Source of the DNA: a virus
IMG/VR virus record: IMGVR_UViG_3300037963_001985
Coordinates: 1 to 31,350 of that record
Length of the DNA stretch: 31,350 nucleotides
Direction: 5' to 3' (one strand)
The translations under genes were made by a program, and so were the position numbers. The notes beneath the pieces are model-generated. The model searched no databases. It was given only the letters and a program-made list of their open reading frames with translations, and was not told the origin of the DNA. Within the stretch, counting starts at the first letter, position 1; every line of letters starts with the position of its first letter. Of the stretch, positions 24,446 through 31,186 are shown one piece after another.

Positions 24446-24728
24446 AAATACTTCCTCTAATAAGTCTACTATTTTTTGCGCGGGGTACTCCGGTCGCCGG
24501 TCAGCGAGTGCGATTATGCCGTTCCTCTCTGCCTTTGGTTAGTCACTCTATACTCTTTCCAGAACGGGCTACCGGTAAGGGTCGCCAGGCTCTGTTCTGT
24601 GTATAGACTGTCAGCTAAACTTAAACTGATACATGCACCACACAGGTATACGCCAACTCTGAACCACAACAAAAGTTCCTAGCGGAAGACGTAAGCCCTC
24701 TAAATTGTTGTAAGGGCTGCTACACTTG
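24446..24728 (-). other. GC-rich structured intergenic element of unknown function
   Basis: About 280 nt without a credible gene separate the 100-residue protein gene from the primase/helicase gene, in an otherwise gapless operon. The stretch is markedly richer in G+C than its surroundings (38 of 56 bases over 24478-24533). On the minus strand it can form AGCCCT/AGGGCT (24718-24713 with 24699-24694), CTGTGT/ACACAG (24645-24640 with 24602-24597), CAGAAC/GTTCTG (24599-24594 with 24565-24560) and CCGG-CGA-CCGG (24500-24490). GGTCGCC occurs twice on the plus strand (24492-24498 and 24580-24586), and CCGGT occurs three times. It could be a structured RNA, a replication origin with binding sites for the adjacent protein, or a processed leader. 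It matches no RNA family I recognise. Confidence 0.5.
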
Positions 24729-24730
24729 CA

Positions 24731-25033
24731 TTATAGGTTGTATTCTTCTGAATCTATTTCAAATTCATTAATCTTACGTACCTCACGATAACGTTGTAAG
24801 GTAAGTTCAATTGATTGTATTTCACGTTCTAGGGTATTGCCTTCTTTCTGTCCAAGTCTCGCGACTGTCTTCAATATATGAAAAAGGCAACCAGATGGGT
24901 CTCTTTCACCCAACTTCCAAATTTTTGCAACTGCGTACGGGTCTAAGACGACCTGACCAGTTAGTGTATCGTCTCTACGTAAATGATACGTAAAGTCGTA
25001 GTGTGACGTTTTACAATCTTTATTGTCTGACAC
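24731..25033 (-). CDS. Small helical phage protein, possibly DUF3310-related
   Basis: In this 100-residue protein the segment LDPYAVAKIWKLGERDPSG, then LFHILKTVARLGQKEGNTLEREIQSIE, resembles the DUF3310 layout. That layout has a Tyr/Val-containing helix, an 'aiKYi.R...K.G' helix and an alternating Glu/Lys helix that ends in an aromatic residue. Key DUF3310 residues are not all present, so this is tentative. It is the first gene downstream of the promoter at 25105-25133, and its message would run into the structured element. No catalytic role is known for the family. Confidence 0.68.
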   Translation of the reverse strand: MSDNKDCKTSHYDFTYHLRRDDTLTGQVVLDPYAVAKIWKLGERDPSGCLFHILKTVARLGQKEGNTLEREIQSIELTLQRYREVRKINEFEIDSEEYNL

Positions 25034-25104
25034 TAAATAAACTCCTAGTTCGTTAATTACATGGGAATCTCCTTAAATAGTTTTTCCCTCAATTTCTGTA
25101 AACT

Positions 25105-25133
25105 ATTATATAGATTTTACAGCAAATTTGCAA
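25105..25133 (-). promoter_or_regulatory. Sigma70-like promoter for 24731-25033 and downstream
   Basis: On the minus strand -35 TTGCAA (25133-25128), a 17-nt spacer and -10 TATAAT (25110-25105) are preceded by AAAAAATCAC immediately upstream of the -35, as at the ligB promoter. It occupies the 121-nt gap between two small genes. Confidence 0.85.
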
Positions 25134-25154
25134 GTGATTTTTTAATTTTCACCA

Positions 25155-25433
25155 CTATTTACCGTATTTAATCTCAGGTTCTAAACGTGGGTCATACTCA
25201 TCATAGTGTTGCGCAGCGCATTTATGCAGGAACTCAGTAAGGTCATCCGCTTCATGCCATTCTGGAACAACTACATCAAGTTCTTTTATAACATCAACGT
25301 ATACCTCATAAATAGTATCCCTAGTCCCCAGCTTATAACGTGGCACAATAAACACTTCTTCATGCTCATCCCACAAGGCCACATAGCTGTTTCTAGCGTG
25401 TACTAAATACACCTTATTATGTTCAAGTTTCAT
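25155..25433 (-). CDS. Hypothetical early-region protein
   Basis: This 92-residue acidic protein has a beta-rich N-terminal half (NKVYLVHARNSYVALWDEHEEVFIVPRYK) and an Asp/Glu/His-rich helical C-terminal half. The family was not recognised. It is the last gene of the leftward unit that starts at the promoter 26636-26664 and lies 1 nt after the previous stop. GGAGAT lies close to the ATG. No function can be assigned. Confidence 0.7.
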   Translation of the reverse strand: MKLEHNKVYLVHARNSYVALWDEHEEVFIVPRYKLGTRDTIYEVYVDVIKELDVVVPEWHEADDLTEFLHKCAAQHYDEYDPRLEPEIKYGK

Positions 25434-25434
25434 A

Positions 25435-25764
25435 TCAATCTCCTAAGTCAAGTTCTTGGTCTACCCCAAATATTTCCTTAGCCATCTCTAGGCTATTTTC
25501 GTCAATAAATCCTGTAAAATCAGCATTACCTTCGTATACTATTAAAGCACCACGGTCTTTACGTTCGTTTTCTTCTAGGTAGAACCAAACCCCGTCAATC
25601 AGAATACGTATACTGTGCTTTGTTATCTTAATAGCCAGATACACTTCTTTAGTGGTTAATCCTATCTCTCGTAATCCACTGTTTAAGTTGTACGGTTTAA
25701 CAAATACCGCCTTGTTGTTTCCTACGCCTAATCTTAAATTTGCATCAAACATCGCTTTCTCCAA
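25435..25764 (-). CDS. Hypothetical early-region protein
   Basis: This 109-residue protein has a predicted beta-sheet core (YLAIKITKHSIRILIDGVWFYLEE) and an acidic C-terminus (FGVDQELDLGD). It overlaps the previous gene by 20 nt, so the two are coupled. No known motif was seen. Its position in a string of small genes under one promoter is typical of host-takeover or anti-defence genes, but there is no residue-level support for such a role. Confidence 0.7.
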   Translation of the reverse strand: MEKAMFDANLRLGVGNNKAVFVKPYNLNSGLREIGLTTKEVYLAIKITKHSIRILIDGVWFYLEENERKDRGALIVYEGNADFTGFIDENSLEMAKEIFGVDQELDLGD

Positions 25765-26011
25765 ATCTTTCTATGCCCTTAACTTCTTGGTCAATAGCAG
25801 CATGTATTCTAGGGTCAACCTTAGCCTTAAAAGAATTAAGACCGGAAATCTGAACTTTCTTTGTATACTCTAATAGTTGCTCTCCAGAAAACACAAACTT
25901 ATTACGGTAGAACGAATCTTCTGCCACCGCCAAAGTACGGGCTTGCCGTATCTTCTCATTATACGGATACATAGTAGCAAGTTCATTAAGTAGTTGTATT
26001 AGTTTATTCAT
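25745..26011 (-). CDS. Hypothetical early-region protein
   Basis: This 88-residue, mostly helical, basic protein starts with a leucine-rich helix (MNKLIQLLNELATMY). No family, membrane segment or metal site was recognised. Start ATG 26011 overlaps the upstream stop (ATGA), and the end overlaps the next gene by 20 nt. Confidence 0.68.
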   Translation of the reverse strand: MNKLIQLLNELATMYPYNEKIRQARTLAVAEDSFYRNKFVFSGEQLLEYTKKVQISGLNSFKAKVDPRIHAAIDQEVKGIERFGESDV

Positions 26012-26307
26012 TTTCTAAGCCAGTCACTAATGCTAATATTGTTTTTTCTGTAGTACTCATAATCAATTACAAATTCCTCACCGTATATTGCTCCAAACTC
26101 TGCATTCCACTTGTCCCATTTAACCATGTGGCCTTCCCAGCCACCGTGACTGTGTACTATACCTGTAGAATCTTTTTCAGCGTATAGGTTGCCGGGACTA
26201 TAGTCATCAGGGCCGCTACTAAGCTCTTTTGTAAACTTAATCCTAGTACCGATTGGTAGCTTAACTTTTTTAAAATCTACCTTTGGTGGTAGCTTCATGT
26301 ACCTCAT
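26008..26307 (-). CDS. Hypothetical early-region protein
   Basis: This 99-residue protein has an N-terminal basic beta segment (KKVKLPIGTRIKFTKEL) and several aromatic residues (HGGWEGHMVKWDKWNAEFG), suggesting a small beta-barrel. The family was not recognised. It lies 8 nt after the membrane-protein gene and overlaps the following gene by 4 nt. Confidence 0.68.
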   Translation of the reverse strand: MRYMKLPPKVDFKKVKLPIGTRIKFTKELSSGPDDYSPGNLYAEKDSTGIVHSHGGWEGHMVKWDKWNAEFGAIYGEEFVIDYEYYRKNNISISDWLRK

Positions 26308-26315
26308 ACCGCCAC

Positions 26316-26606
26316 CTACAAGCTTGCAAAGAATAAACTAATAACCGCAATAGTAAATACTACACCTTTGAGGAATCCTATAAGTTGACCCTTACGCATG
26401 CCTCTCCAGTAGTTAGACTCGCAGTCTGGCTCTGCATCTAATTCGGTGGTAAAGATTTCGTGTGTGCCTACATACAATGATATAGGGTTATCTATTCTAG
26501 AGTTTACAGCAGCCAAATACGTAGGCTTAGGGTACGCACCTAAACGTAACCTGTTGTTACTGTCTCGATATAAGTTTACAAAACCTAATGAACTATTCTT
26601 TTTCAT
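26316..26606 (-). CDS. Small protein with one C-terminal transmembrane helix
   Basis: This 96-residue protein has a soluble N-terminal part with beta-type character and two nearby cysteine/glutamate positions. It ends in a clear single membrane segment (about 75-96, LIGFLKGVVFTIAVISLFFA) preceded by RGMRKGQ, which suggests the N-terminal domain is cytoplasmic under the positive-inside rule. GAGGAA precedes ATG 26606. It is the first gene of the leftward unit from the promoter at 26636-26664. A tail-anchored host-membrane protein is inferred, and no family was recognised. Confidence 0.75.
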   Translation of the reverse strand: MKKNSSLGFVNLYRDSNNRLRLGAYPKPTYLAAVNSRIDNPISLYVGTHEIFTTELDAEPDCESNYWRGMRKGQLIGFLKGVVFTIAVISLFFASL

Positions 26607-26635
26607 TATCGTTCCTCAATTAAAATAATGTACAT

Positions 26636-26664
26636 ATTATACGAAAATTATGGTTATTCGTCAA
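26636..26664 (-). promoter_or_regulatory. Sigma70-like promoter, leftward
   Basis: On the minus strand TTGACG (26664-26659), a 17-nt spacer and TATAAT (26641-26636) lie 30 nt upstream of the gene starting at 26606. It is the left arm of a divergent promoter pair. Confidence 0.9.
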
Positions 26665-26735
26665 CAACTTTTTAAAATTATAAATACGCGTGTGTAACTC
26701 TATTTTCAGGGTAATTCTTGCATTGGTGGTGGGCG

Positions 26736-26756
26736 CACCCGTCTGATTTACGGGTG
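26736..26756. other. Hairpin between divergent promoters
   Basis: A perfect 7-bp inverted repeat CACCCGT / ACGGGTG (26736-26742 with 26750-26756) has a 7-nt spacer. It is upstream of both divergent promoters and is not followed by a U-tract on either strand, so a protein-binding site is as likely as an RNA hairpin. The remainder of 26607-26849 is AT-rich and shows no other gene. Confidence 0.55.
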
Positions 26757-26774
26757 TGAATTGGAATATTTCCC

Positions 26775-26802
26775 TTGATTTTTAGAAAGTTGTATGTATA
26801 AT
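26775..26802 (+). promoter_or_regulatory. Sigma70-like promoter for phoH
   Basis: TTGATT (26775-26780), a 16-nt spacer and TATAAT (26797-26802) are followed by the phoH start 48 nt downstream. The predicted transcript start (about 26809) falls next to an ATG at 26810. Confidence 0.78.
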
Positions 26803-26809
26803 AGTATTC

Positions 26810-26857
26810 ATGGATAAGGTTTACGGAGAGATTTTTAGTAAAGGTCACTATGTCTAA
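26810..26857 (+). CDS. Possible 15-residue leader ORF overlapping the phoH start
   Basis: ATG 26810 opens a 15-codon frame (MDKVYGEIFSKGHYV) that ends at TAA 26857, overlapping the phoH start by 8 nt in another frame. It would begin almost at the 5' end of the transcript, so it would be leaderless. It could couple translation into phoH, but it may also be chance. Confidence 0.25.
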   Translation: MDKVYGEIFSKGHYV

Positions 26858-27551
26858 AAAAGATAGAAAGAACAAATTTGTCGGAGATTCCCCTGTATAC
26901 GAAAGGAAGCCTATTTTACCAAAGAATGATAAGCAAAAGTCATATATTAATTCCATCAGGAATTTTAATATTATAGTTGGTACAGGTGTTGCAGGTTCTG
27001 GTAAATCAGCAATAGCAGCTTGGATAGCTATTGATATGTTGGACGATAATTCATCGCCTATCGAAAAAATAATAATTGCGCGCCCGAATCAAATAGAAGG
27101 TACAAGGTCTATTGGATTACTTCCCGGTACAAAAAACGAGAAGATGGAGCCGTGGGCAGCACCGGTCTCTAACGCAATTAAAGAACGCATTGGAAAACAT
27201 AGATACGAAAGGTTACTAGAGCAAGAGAGGATAGAACTTTTACCTCTAGAGCATATAAAAGGCTTGACATTCAATAACGCCTTTGTTATAATAGATGAAG
27301 CTGAAGATATCGAATGGAGTGTGTTAAAAACACTACTACTTAGAACCGGATGGGACTCTAAGATTGTTATCAATGGTGATGTTAGACAGACGTCAATGAG
27401 GGCTACTAGTGGGCTAACTGTACTTACAGATTTTATAGGCCGTTACGATAATTTACCTATTATACATATTGACTTCCCTGATTGGTCTTACTGCGTGAGA
27501 AGCAAAGAATCCTCTCTTCTAGGAGAGTTATTTGAACACGAGAAGTTATAA
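26850..27551 (+). CDS. phoH: PhoH-like P-loop ATPase
   Basis: This 233-residue protein of the PhoH family has Walker A GVAGSGKS at 46-53 and Walker B VIIDEAED (D149, E150), followed by the conserved NGDVRQTS sensor-like motif near residue 175. Cellular PhoH-type proteins are ATPases, in some cases linked to RNA helicase or ribonuclease activity. The phage role is unsettled, and the name comes from phosphate regulation in E. coli. AAAGG lies 5 nt before ATG 26850. The gene has its own promoter and terminator, so it is a single-gene unit ahead of the RNR genes, as in T5-like phages. Confidence 0.93.
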   Translation: MSKKDRKNKFVGDSPVYERKPILPKNDKQKSYINSIRNFNIIVGTGVAGSGKSAIAAWIAIDMLDDNSSPIEKIIIARPNQIEGTRSIGLLPGTKNEKMEPWAAPVSNAIKERIGKHRYERLLEQERIELLPLEHIKGLTFNNAFVIIDEAEDIEWSVLKTLLLRTGWDSKIVINGDVRQTSMRATSGLTVLTDFIGRYDNLPIIHIDFPDWSYCVRSKESSLLGELFEHEKL

Positions 27552-27553
27552 TC

Positions 27554-27576
27554 AAACCCTCTTCGGAGGGTTTTTT
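27554..27576 (+). terminator. Terminator after phoH
   Basis: An 8-bp stem AAACCCTC / GAGGGTTT (27554-27561 with 27566-27573) is capped by a TTCG tetraloop and runs into a T6 tract. It begins 2 nt after the phoH stop. Confidence 0.95.
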
Positions 27577-27590
27577 AGGCTAAAAATCTC

Positions 27591-27619
27591 TTGCATAAAT
27601 ACATAATTTTGTATAGAAT
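27591..27619 (+). promoter_or_regulatory. Sigma70-like promoter for nrdA-nrdB
   Basis: TTGCAT (27591-27596), a 17-nt spacer and TAGAAT (27614-27619) lie directly after the phoH terminator and 30 nt before the nrdA start. They define a new transcription unit. No NrdR box was recognised. Confidence 0.78.
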
Positions 27620-27649
27620 TTTCATAAATAATAAGAGGAGAAAAAACTA

Positions 27650-29839
27650 TTGTTAGTGACAAAACGAAACGGTTCTAAAGAGCCTTTTAATCACGCTAAA
27701 TTAAGAAAATGGGTTACTTATGTTATTCGTAACTCTGAAGACCAAGTAGAAAAAGAGTACGAGTTACTTAGTAAAGTAATACCTCGTCTAATAGATGGAG
27801 TATCTACCACAGACATAAACGATACAATAATTCAAGTATGTCTAGACAAAGAGCAAGTAGAGTGGAGTAGAATAGCGGCTGAGGTGGAAAGAGCTAATAT
27901 CTATAAAACACAGTCTAATACTCTAGGCATTATGCATCCAGAAGCTATAGATTTCTATGATTTTATGGAAATAATGTCGGACTTAGGCTATTGGAAACAT
28001 TGGGTAGACGACGTAGCTCTTTTCGAGAAAAGAGAACTTATAAATGAATGGTACACGGAGCTTGAAGCTCTAGACTTAGAGTTCCCAACTGTAAAACAGT
28101 TCATTGATAAATACGCTATCAAAGAAAACGAAGAAGCTATAGAGACTCCTGCTCAAGCAGTATTAGGTATTGCAATATCCTTGCACGGAGTAACTGACTT
28201 AGCTTATAGAACCGCCAAGGCTGTAATGTTATCTAAGCTAAATCTTCCGACGCCAGTTAACACCGGATGTAGGGATGGTAACTTTGATACTATTTCATGC
28301 TCAGTAATTGAAGCAAATGATACTGTAGACTCATTAGAAGTAGCAGAACACTTAGCTTCTAAAATGACTTCTAAGAAAGCTGGAATTGGTATTACACTTA
28401 ATACTCGCTCCAAGGGAGACCCCGTTAAAGAAGGCCGCATAGCTCATTTAGGTAAAGCACCTCTTTACAAATCAATTGAAGCTTCTGTTAAAAAGTTCAC
28501 TCAGCTAGCTCGTGGTGGTTCAGCTACAATGACTTTGAAGTGTATTGACCCAGATATTGAGTCAATGCTACTTTGGAAAACCCAGCGTATAGACTTATCA
28601 CAACGTATTGATAAAATAGATTATAGCTTTGCTTACAACGACGATTTTGTTAGAGCAGTTATAAACAACGACGACTGGTATTTATTCTCGATAGAGGAAG
28701 CCCCTGAGGTACATGAAGCCTTCCATAGGGAAGATTACATGGACTTTGTACAAGACGCATTACTAGACGGTAAGAAGCATATTAAAGTAAAAGCTTTAAA
28801 AGTTCTTATTGCTTTTATACAGGCACGTTGGGAGACTGGTAGAGTATACTGCATAAACCTGAGCCGTGCTAATGAACATACACCTTTTATGGATACGATT
28901 ACCCAATCCAATTTATGCCTTGAAATCGCGCTTCCTACTAAAGGCTTTGTGGACATGCACGACATCTACAGAAATTACGTATCTGAAGGTGAAATTGCAT
29001 ATTGCTCACTAGCAGCTCTAAACGTAGCAAAAATCTCTAATGAAGAGTATTTTGAAATGGCTGACATTGCACTACGTACAGTAGAGGCAATGATGGTTAA
29101 AGCTTCTGAGTGTGCACTTACAGACTCCGTTAAGCATAATCTATTACGTAGACGTTCTGTAGGTATTGGAGTTACAGGATTAGCTTCTAGACTATACCAA
29201 GAAGGTTTAGACTACGACGGATCTAAAGAATCTTTAGATTTTGTTGAGAGCCTAGCGGAACTTCACTACTACTCCCTACTTAAAGCTAGTCAGGATATGG
29301 TTGAAGACGGTACTTGTCCTCCTGTAGAAGGCGTAGACTTAAATTGGCTACCTATCGATACTATGCACGGTTATAGATTCCCTACTATGGATTGGGAACT
29401 TAGACGCGGTAAGCCTAGAGGTCATTCAGTTCTAGTAGCGCTTATGCCTACAGAATCAAGCTCTGTATTTAGTAATGCTACAAACGGTATTTACCCTAGC
29501 AGACAGCGAGTAATCTATAAGAGCGCTAGACGTGGAAAAGTACAGTTTATCTCCAAACATTTCGTTGAAGGCACACACTTAAAAGCATGGGACGTGGACA
29601 TGATTCCATACTACCAAGCTTTCCAGAACTACACAGACCAAGCTATTTCTTGTGACTATTACACAGACTTTACTAAGTATGACAACAAGAAAATACCTTT
29701 AATAGAGACTATTAATTGGTTTGTCAGACAAGCATTAGCTGGTATTAAAACAGCATATTACCAAAACTTCATTGATACAGAAAGTGAGGAAGTAATTGAA
29801 CAAGAAGAGACGTGCGATAGTGGCGCGTGTAAATTATAA
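27650..29839 (+). CDS. nrdA: Class Ia ribonucleotide reductase, large subunit
   Basis: It reduces ribonucleoside diphosphates to deoxy forms with NrdB. Of its 729 residues, an N-terminal ATP-cone begins TKRNGSKEPFNHAKLRKWV, for allosteric control by ATP/dATP. Active-site cysteines are C217 (ISCSV) and C452 (YCSLAALN), with thiyl-radical C423 between N421 and E425 (NLCLE). The radical path pair is Y703-Y704 (TAYYQN), and the C-terminal CDSGACKL pair relays electrons from glutaredoxin or thioredoxin. The start is TTG 27650, with AGGAG 9 nt upstream; a GTG two codons later is spaced less well. Nine bases separate it from nrdB. Confidence 0.97.
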   Translation: MLVTKRNGSKEPFNHAKLRKWVTYVIRNSEDQVEKEYELLSKVIPRLIDGVSTTDINDTIIQVCLDKEQVEWSRIAAEVERANIYKTQSNTLGIMHPEAIDFYDFMEIMSDLGYWKHWVDDVALFEKRELINEWYTELEALDLEFPTVKQFIDKYAIKENEEAIETPAQAVLGIAISLHGVTDLAYRTAKAVMLSKLNLPTPVNTGCRDGNFDTISCSVIEANDTVDSLEVAEHLASKMTSKKAGIGITLNTRSKGDPVKEGRIAHLGKAPLYKSIEASVKKFTQLARGGSATMTLKCIDPDIESMLLWKTQRIDLSQRIDKIDYSFAYNDDFVRAVINNDDWYLFSIEEAPEVHEAFHREDYMDFVQDALLDGKKHIKVKALKVLIAFIQARWETGRVYCINLSRANEHTPFMDTITQSNLCLEIALPTKGFVDMHDIYRNYVSEGEIAYCSLAALNVAKISNEEYFEMADIALRTVEAMMVKASECALTDSVKHNLLRRRSVGIGVTGLASRLYQEGLDYDGSKESLDFVESLAELHYYSLLKASQDMVEDGTCPPVEGVDLNWLPIDTMHGYRFPTMDWELRRGKPRGHSVLVALMPTESSSVFSNATNGIYPSRQRVIYKSARRGKVQFISKHFVEGTHLKAWDVDMIPYYQAFQNYTDQAISCDYYTDFTKYDNKKIPLIETINWFVRQALAGIKTAYYQNFIDTESEEVIEQEETCDSGACKL

Positions 29840-29848
29840 GGAGCACTA

Positions 29849-31177
29849 ATGGATTCTAATGACTTTTTTATTGTAACAAAATTAGACTGTCCTTGGTGCG
29901 ATAAAGCCAAGGAACTGCTAAATCGACATGGACTTACGTATACTGCAGTAGTGGTAAACAACAAACACGAGCTATGGTCTTATTTCCCTGAGGCATATAC
30001 TGTGCCTCAGATAGTTGACCAAAGAGAGCAGCAGGTACACGTAGGTGGATACCAAGAACTAGAGAACTATCTAGGCATAGCACCTAAACGTAAGACTGTT
30101 TTTAACTTAAACAATACAGGACACGAAACCTCAGAATACCCATTATTCCTTGGGGACGACCTAGGTTTCGCTGACACTATTAACCGACCATACCCTATCC
30201 TAGATAAGCTATTCCAAGAGCAAATGGCACAGGTATGGAACGAGTTTGAAGTAGATATTACACAAGATAGACAGGACATGCTTAACGCCCCTAAACCTAT
30301 AGTGGACTCTATGGTTAAAACAATACTGTGGCAGCACTTAGCTGACTCTATAGCCTCTAGGTCTATAACAGGTATTTTACTAGAAAACGTTTCCAACTCT
30401 GACTTAGAGAACTGGTACAATGCTGTGGCATTGTTCGAGTCTATCCATGCTAGAACATATTCACACATTATCAAGCAAACGTTCGTAGACCCTAACGACG
30501 CACTACGAGAAGGTTATAAAAACTTTGAAGTTATTCAGCGTTCAAACGTACTACGTAACGTATTTGATGATTTAGGTAACTTACCGCACGACGCTCCTAG
30601 GGAGGAAAGACGCGAAAAGCTATATGTAGCACTGGCAGCATTATACATGCTAGAAGCTGTAAACTTCATGTCAAGCTTCGCTATCACATTCGGCATTGCA
30701 GAACTTGGATTCTTCCAAGGTATTGCGCAGTTAGTAGTTCTTATTGCTAGAGACGAAATGCTACACGCTAAAGGTGGTATGCATATTCTTAGTATTGAGT
30801 TCAAGAATAACCCAGAAGCATATAAACGAGTTAAGCCTAAAATCGAAGAAGTGTTCAACGAAATACTAGAGCAAGAACGTCAATGGACTAACTATCTATT
30901 TTCTGAGGGTAGAGAAATCCTACGACTTAATGCTAATTTAGTATTTGACTACGTTAAGTTCCGCGCAGCTAAAGTAGCTAATACTCTAGATATTGAATTT
31001 GAAGCGCCTAAGGAAGACCCACTGCCTTATATGAGCAGATATTTAGACTCTTCTAAAGTACAAGTAGCGGCTCAAGAAATGCAACTTTCTTCTTACCTAC
31101 TTAACTCTATAGATATGGCTAATTCAAATTACGACGAAATTTCAGCACTACTTAAAGAACAATTCTCACAATATTAA
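29849..31177 (+). CDS. nrdB: Glutaredoxin-NrdB fusion: class Ia ribonucleotide reductase small subunit
   Basis: In this 442-residue protein residues 1-77 form a glutaredoxin domain with redox motif CPWC at 14-17 and the TVP cis-proline loop (51-53). The remainder is a complete NrdB. Diiron ligands are D136, E197, H200, E269, E303 and H306. The radical tyrosine is Y204 (ESIHARTY), so this is a normal tyrosyl-radical class Ia subunit. The short C-terminal tail would dock in NrdA. Fusing the reductant to the small subunit gives the phage its own electron supply. GGAG precedes ATG 29849. Grx-NrdB fusions are known in a few bacteria and phages, but standalone NrdB is the rule in T5. Confidence 0.95.
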   Translation: MDSNDFFIVTKLDCPWCDKAKELLNRHGLTYTAVVVNNKHELWSYFPEAYTVPQIVDQREQQVHVGGYQELENYLGIAPKRKTVFNLNNTGHETSEYPLFLGDDLGFADTINRPYPILDKLFQEQMAQVWNEFEVDITQDRQDMLNAPKPIVDSMVKTILWQHLADSIASRSITGILLENVSNSDLENWYNAVALFESIHARTYSHIIKQTFVDPNDALREGYKNFEVIQRSNVLRNVFDDLGNLPHDAPREERREKLYVALAALYMLEAVNFMSSFAITFGIAELGFFQGIAQLVVLIARDEMLHAKGGMHILSIEFKNNPEAYKRVKPKIEEVFNEILEQERQWTNYLFSEGREILRLNANLVFDYVKFRAAKVANTLDIEFEAPKEDPLPYMSRYLDSSKVQVAAQEMQLSSYLLNSIDMANSNYDEISALLKEQFSQY

Positions 31178-31186
31178 GGAGAGACT

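Noticed and set aside
24468-24480. A 13-base match (cgcaaaaaatagt on the minus strand) to the region before the tag sequence of bacterial tmRNA
   Set aside because: No tRNA-like ends, no tag reading frame and no further similarity. The match is AT-rich and sits in the leader of the primase/helicase gene, so it is probably chance.
24570-24600. 5S-rRNA-like GCCTGGCGACC string and possible tRNA T-loop-like GGTTCAGAG
   Set aside because: Neither is accompanied by the required arms or lengths. No rRNA or tRNA fold can be drawn.
24476-24682. 68-codon plus-strand frame with a TTG start across the GC-rich element
   Set aside because: It runs opposite to the operon, has no ribosome site and has no protein-like motif. 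The open frame is likely a by-product of the GC-rich composition.
26678-26956. 92-codon minus-strand frame overlapping the phoH promoter and start
   Set aside because: It overlaps phoH coding sequence and both promoter elements on the opposite strand, and its composition looks like the shadow of phoH.
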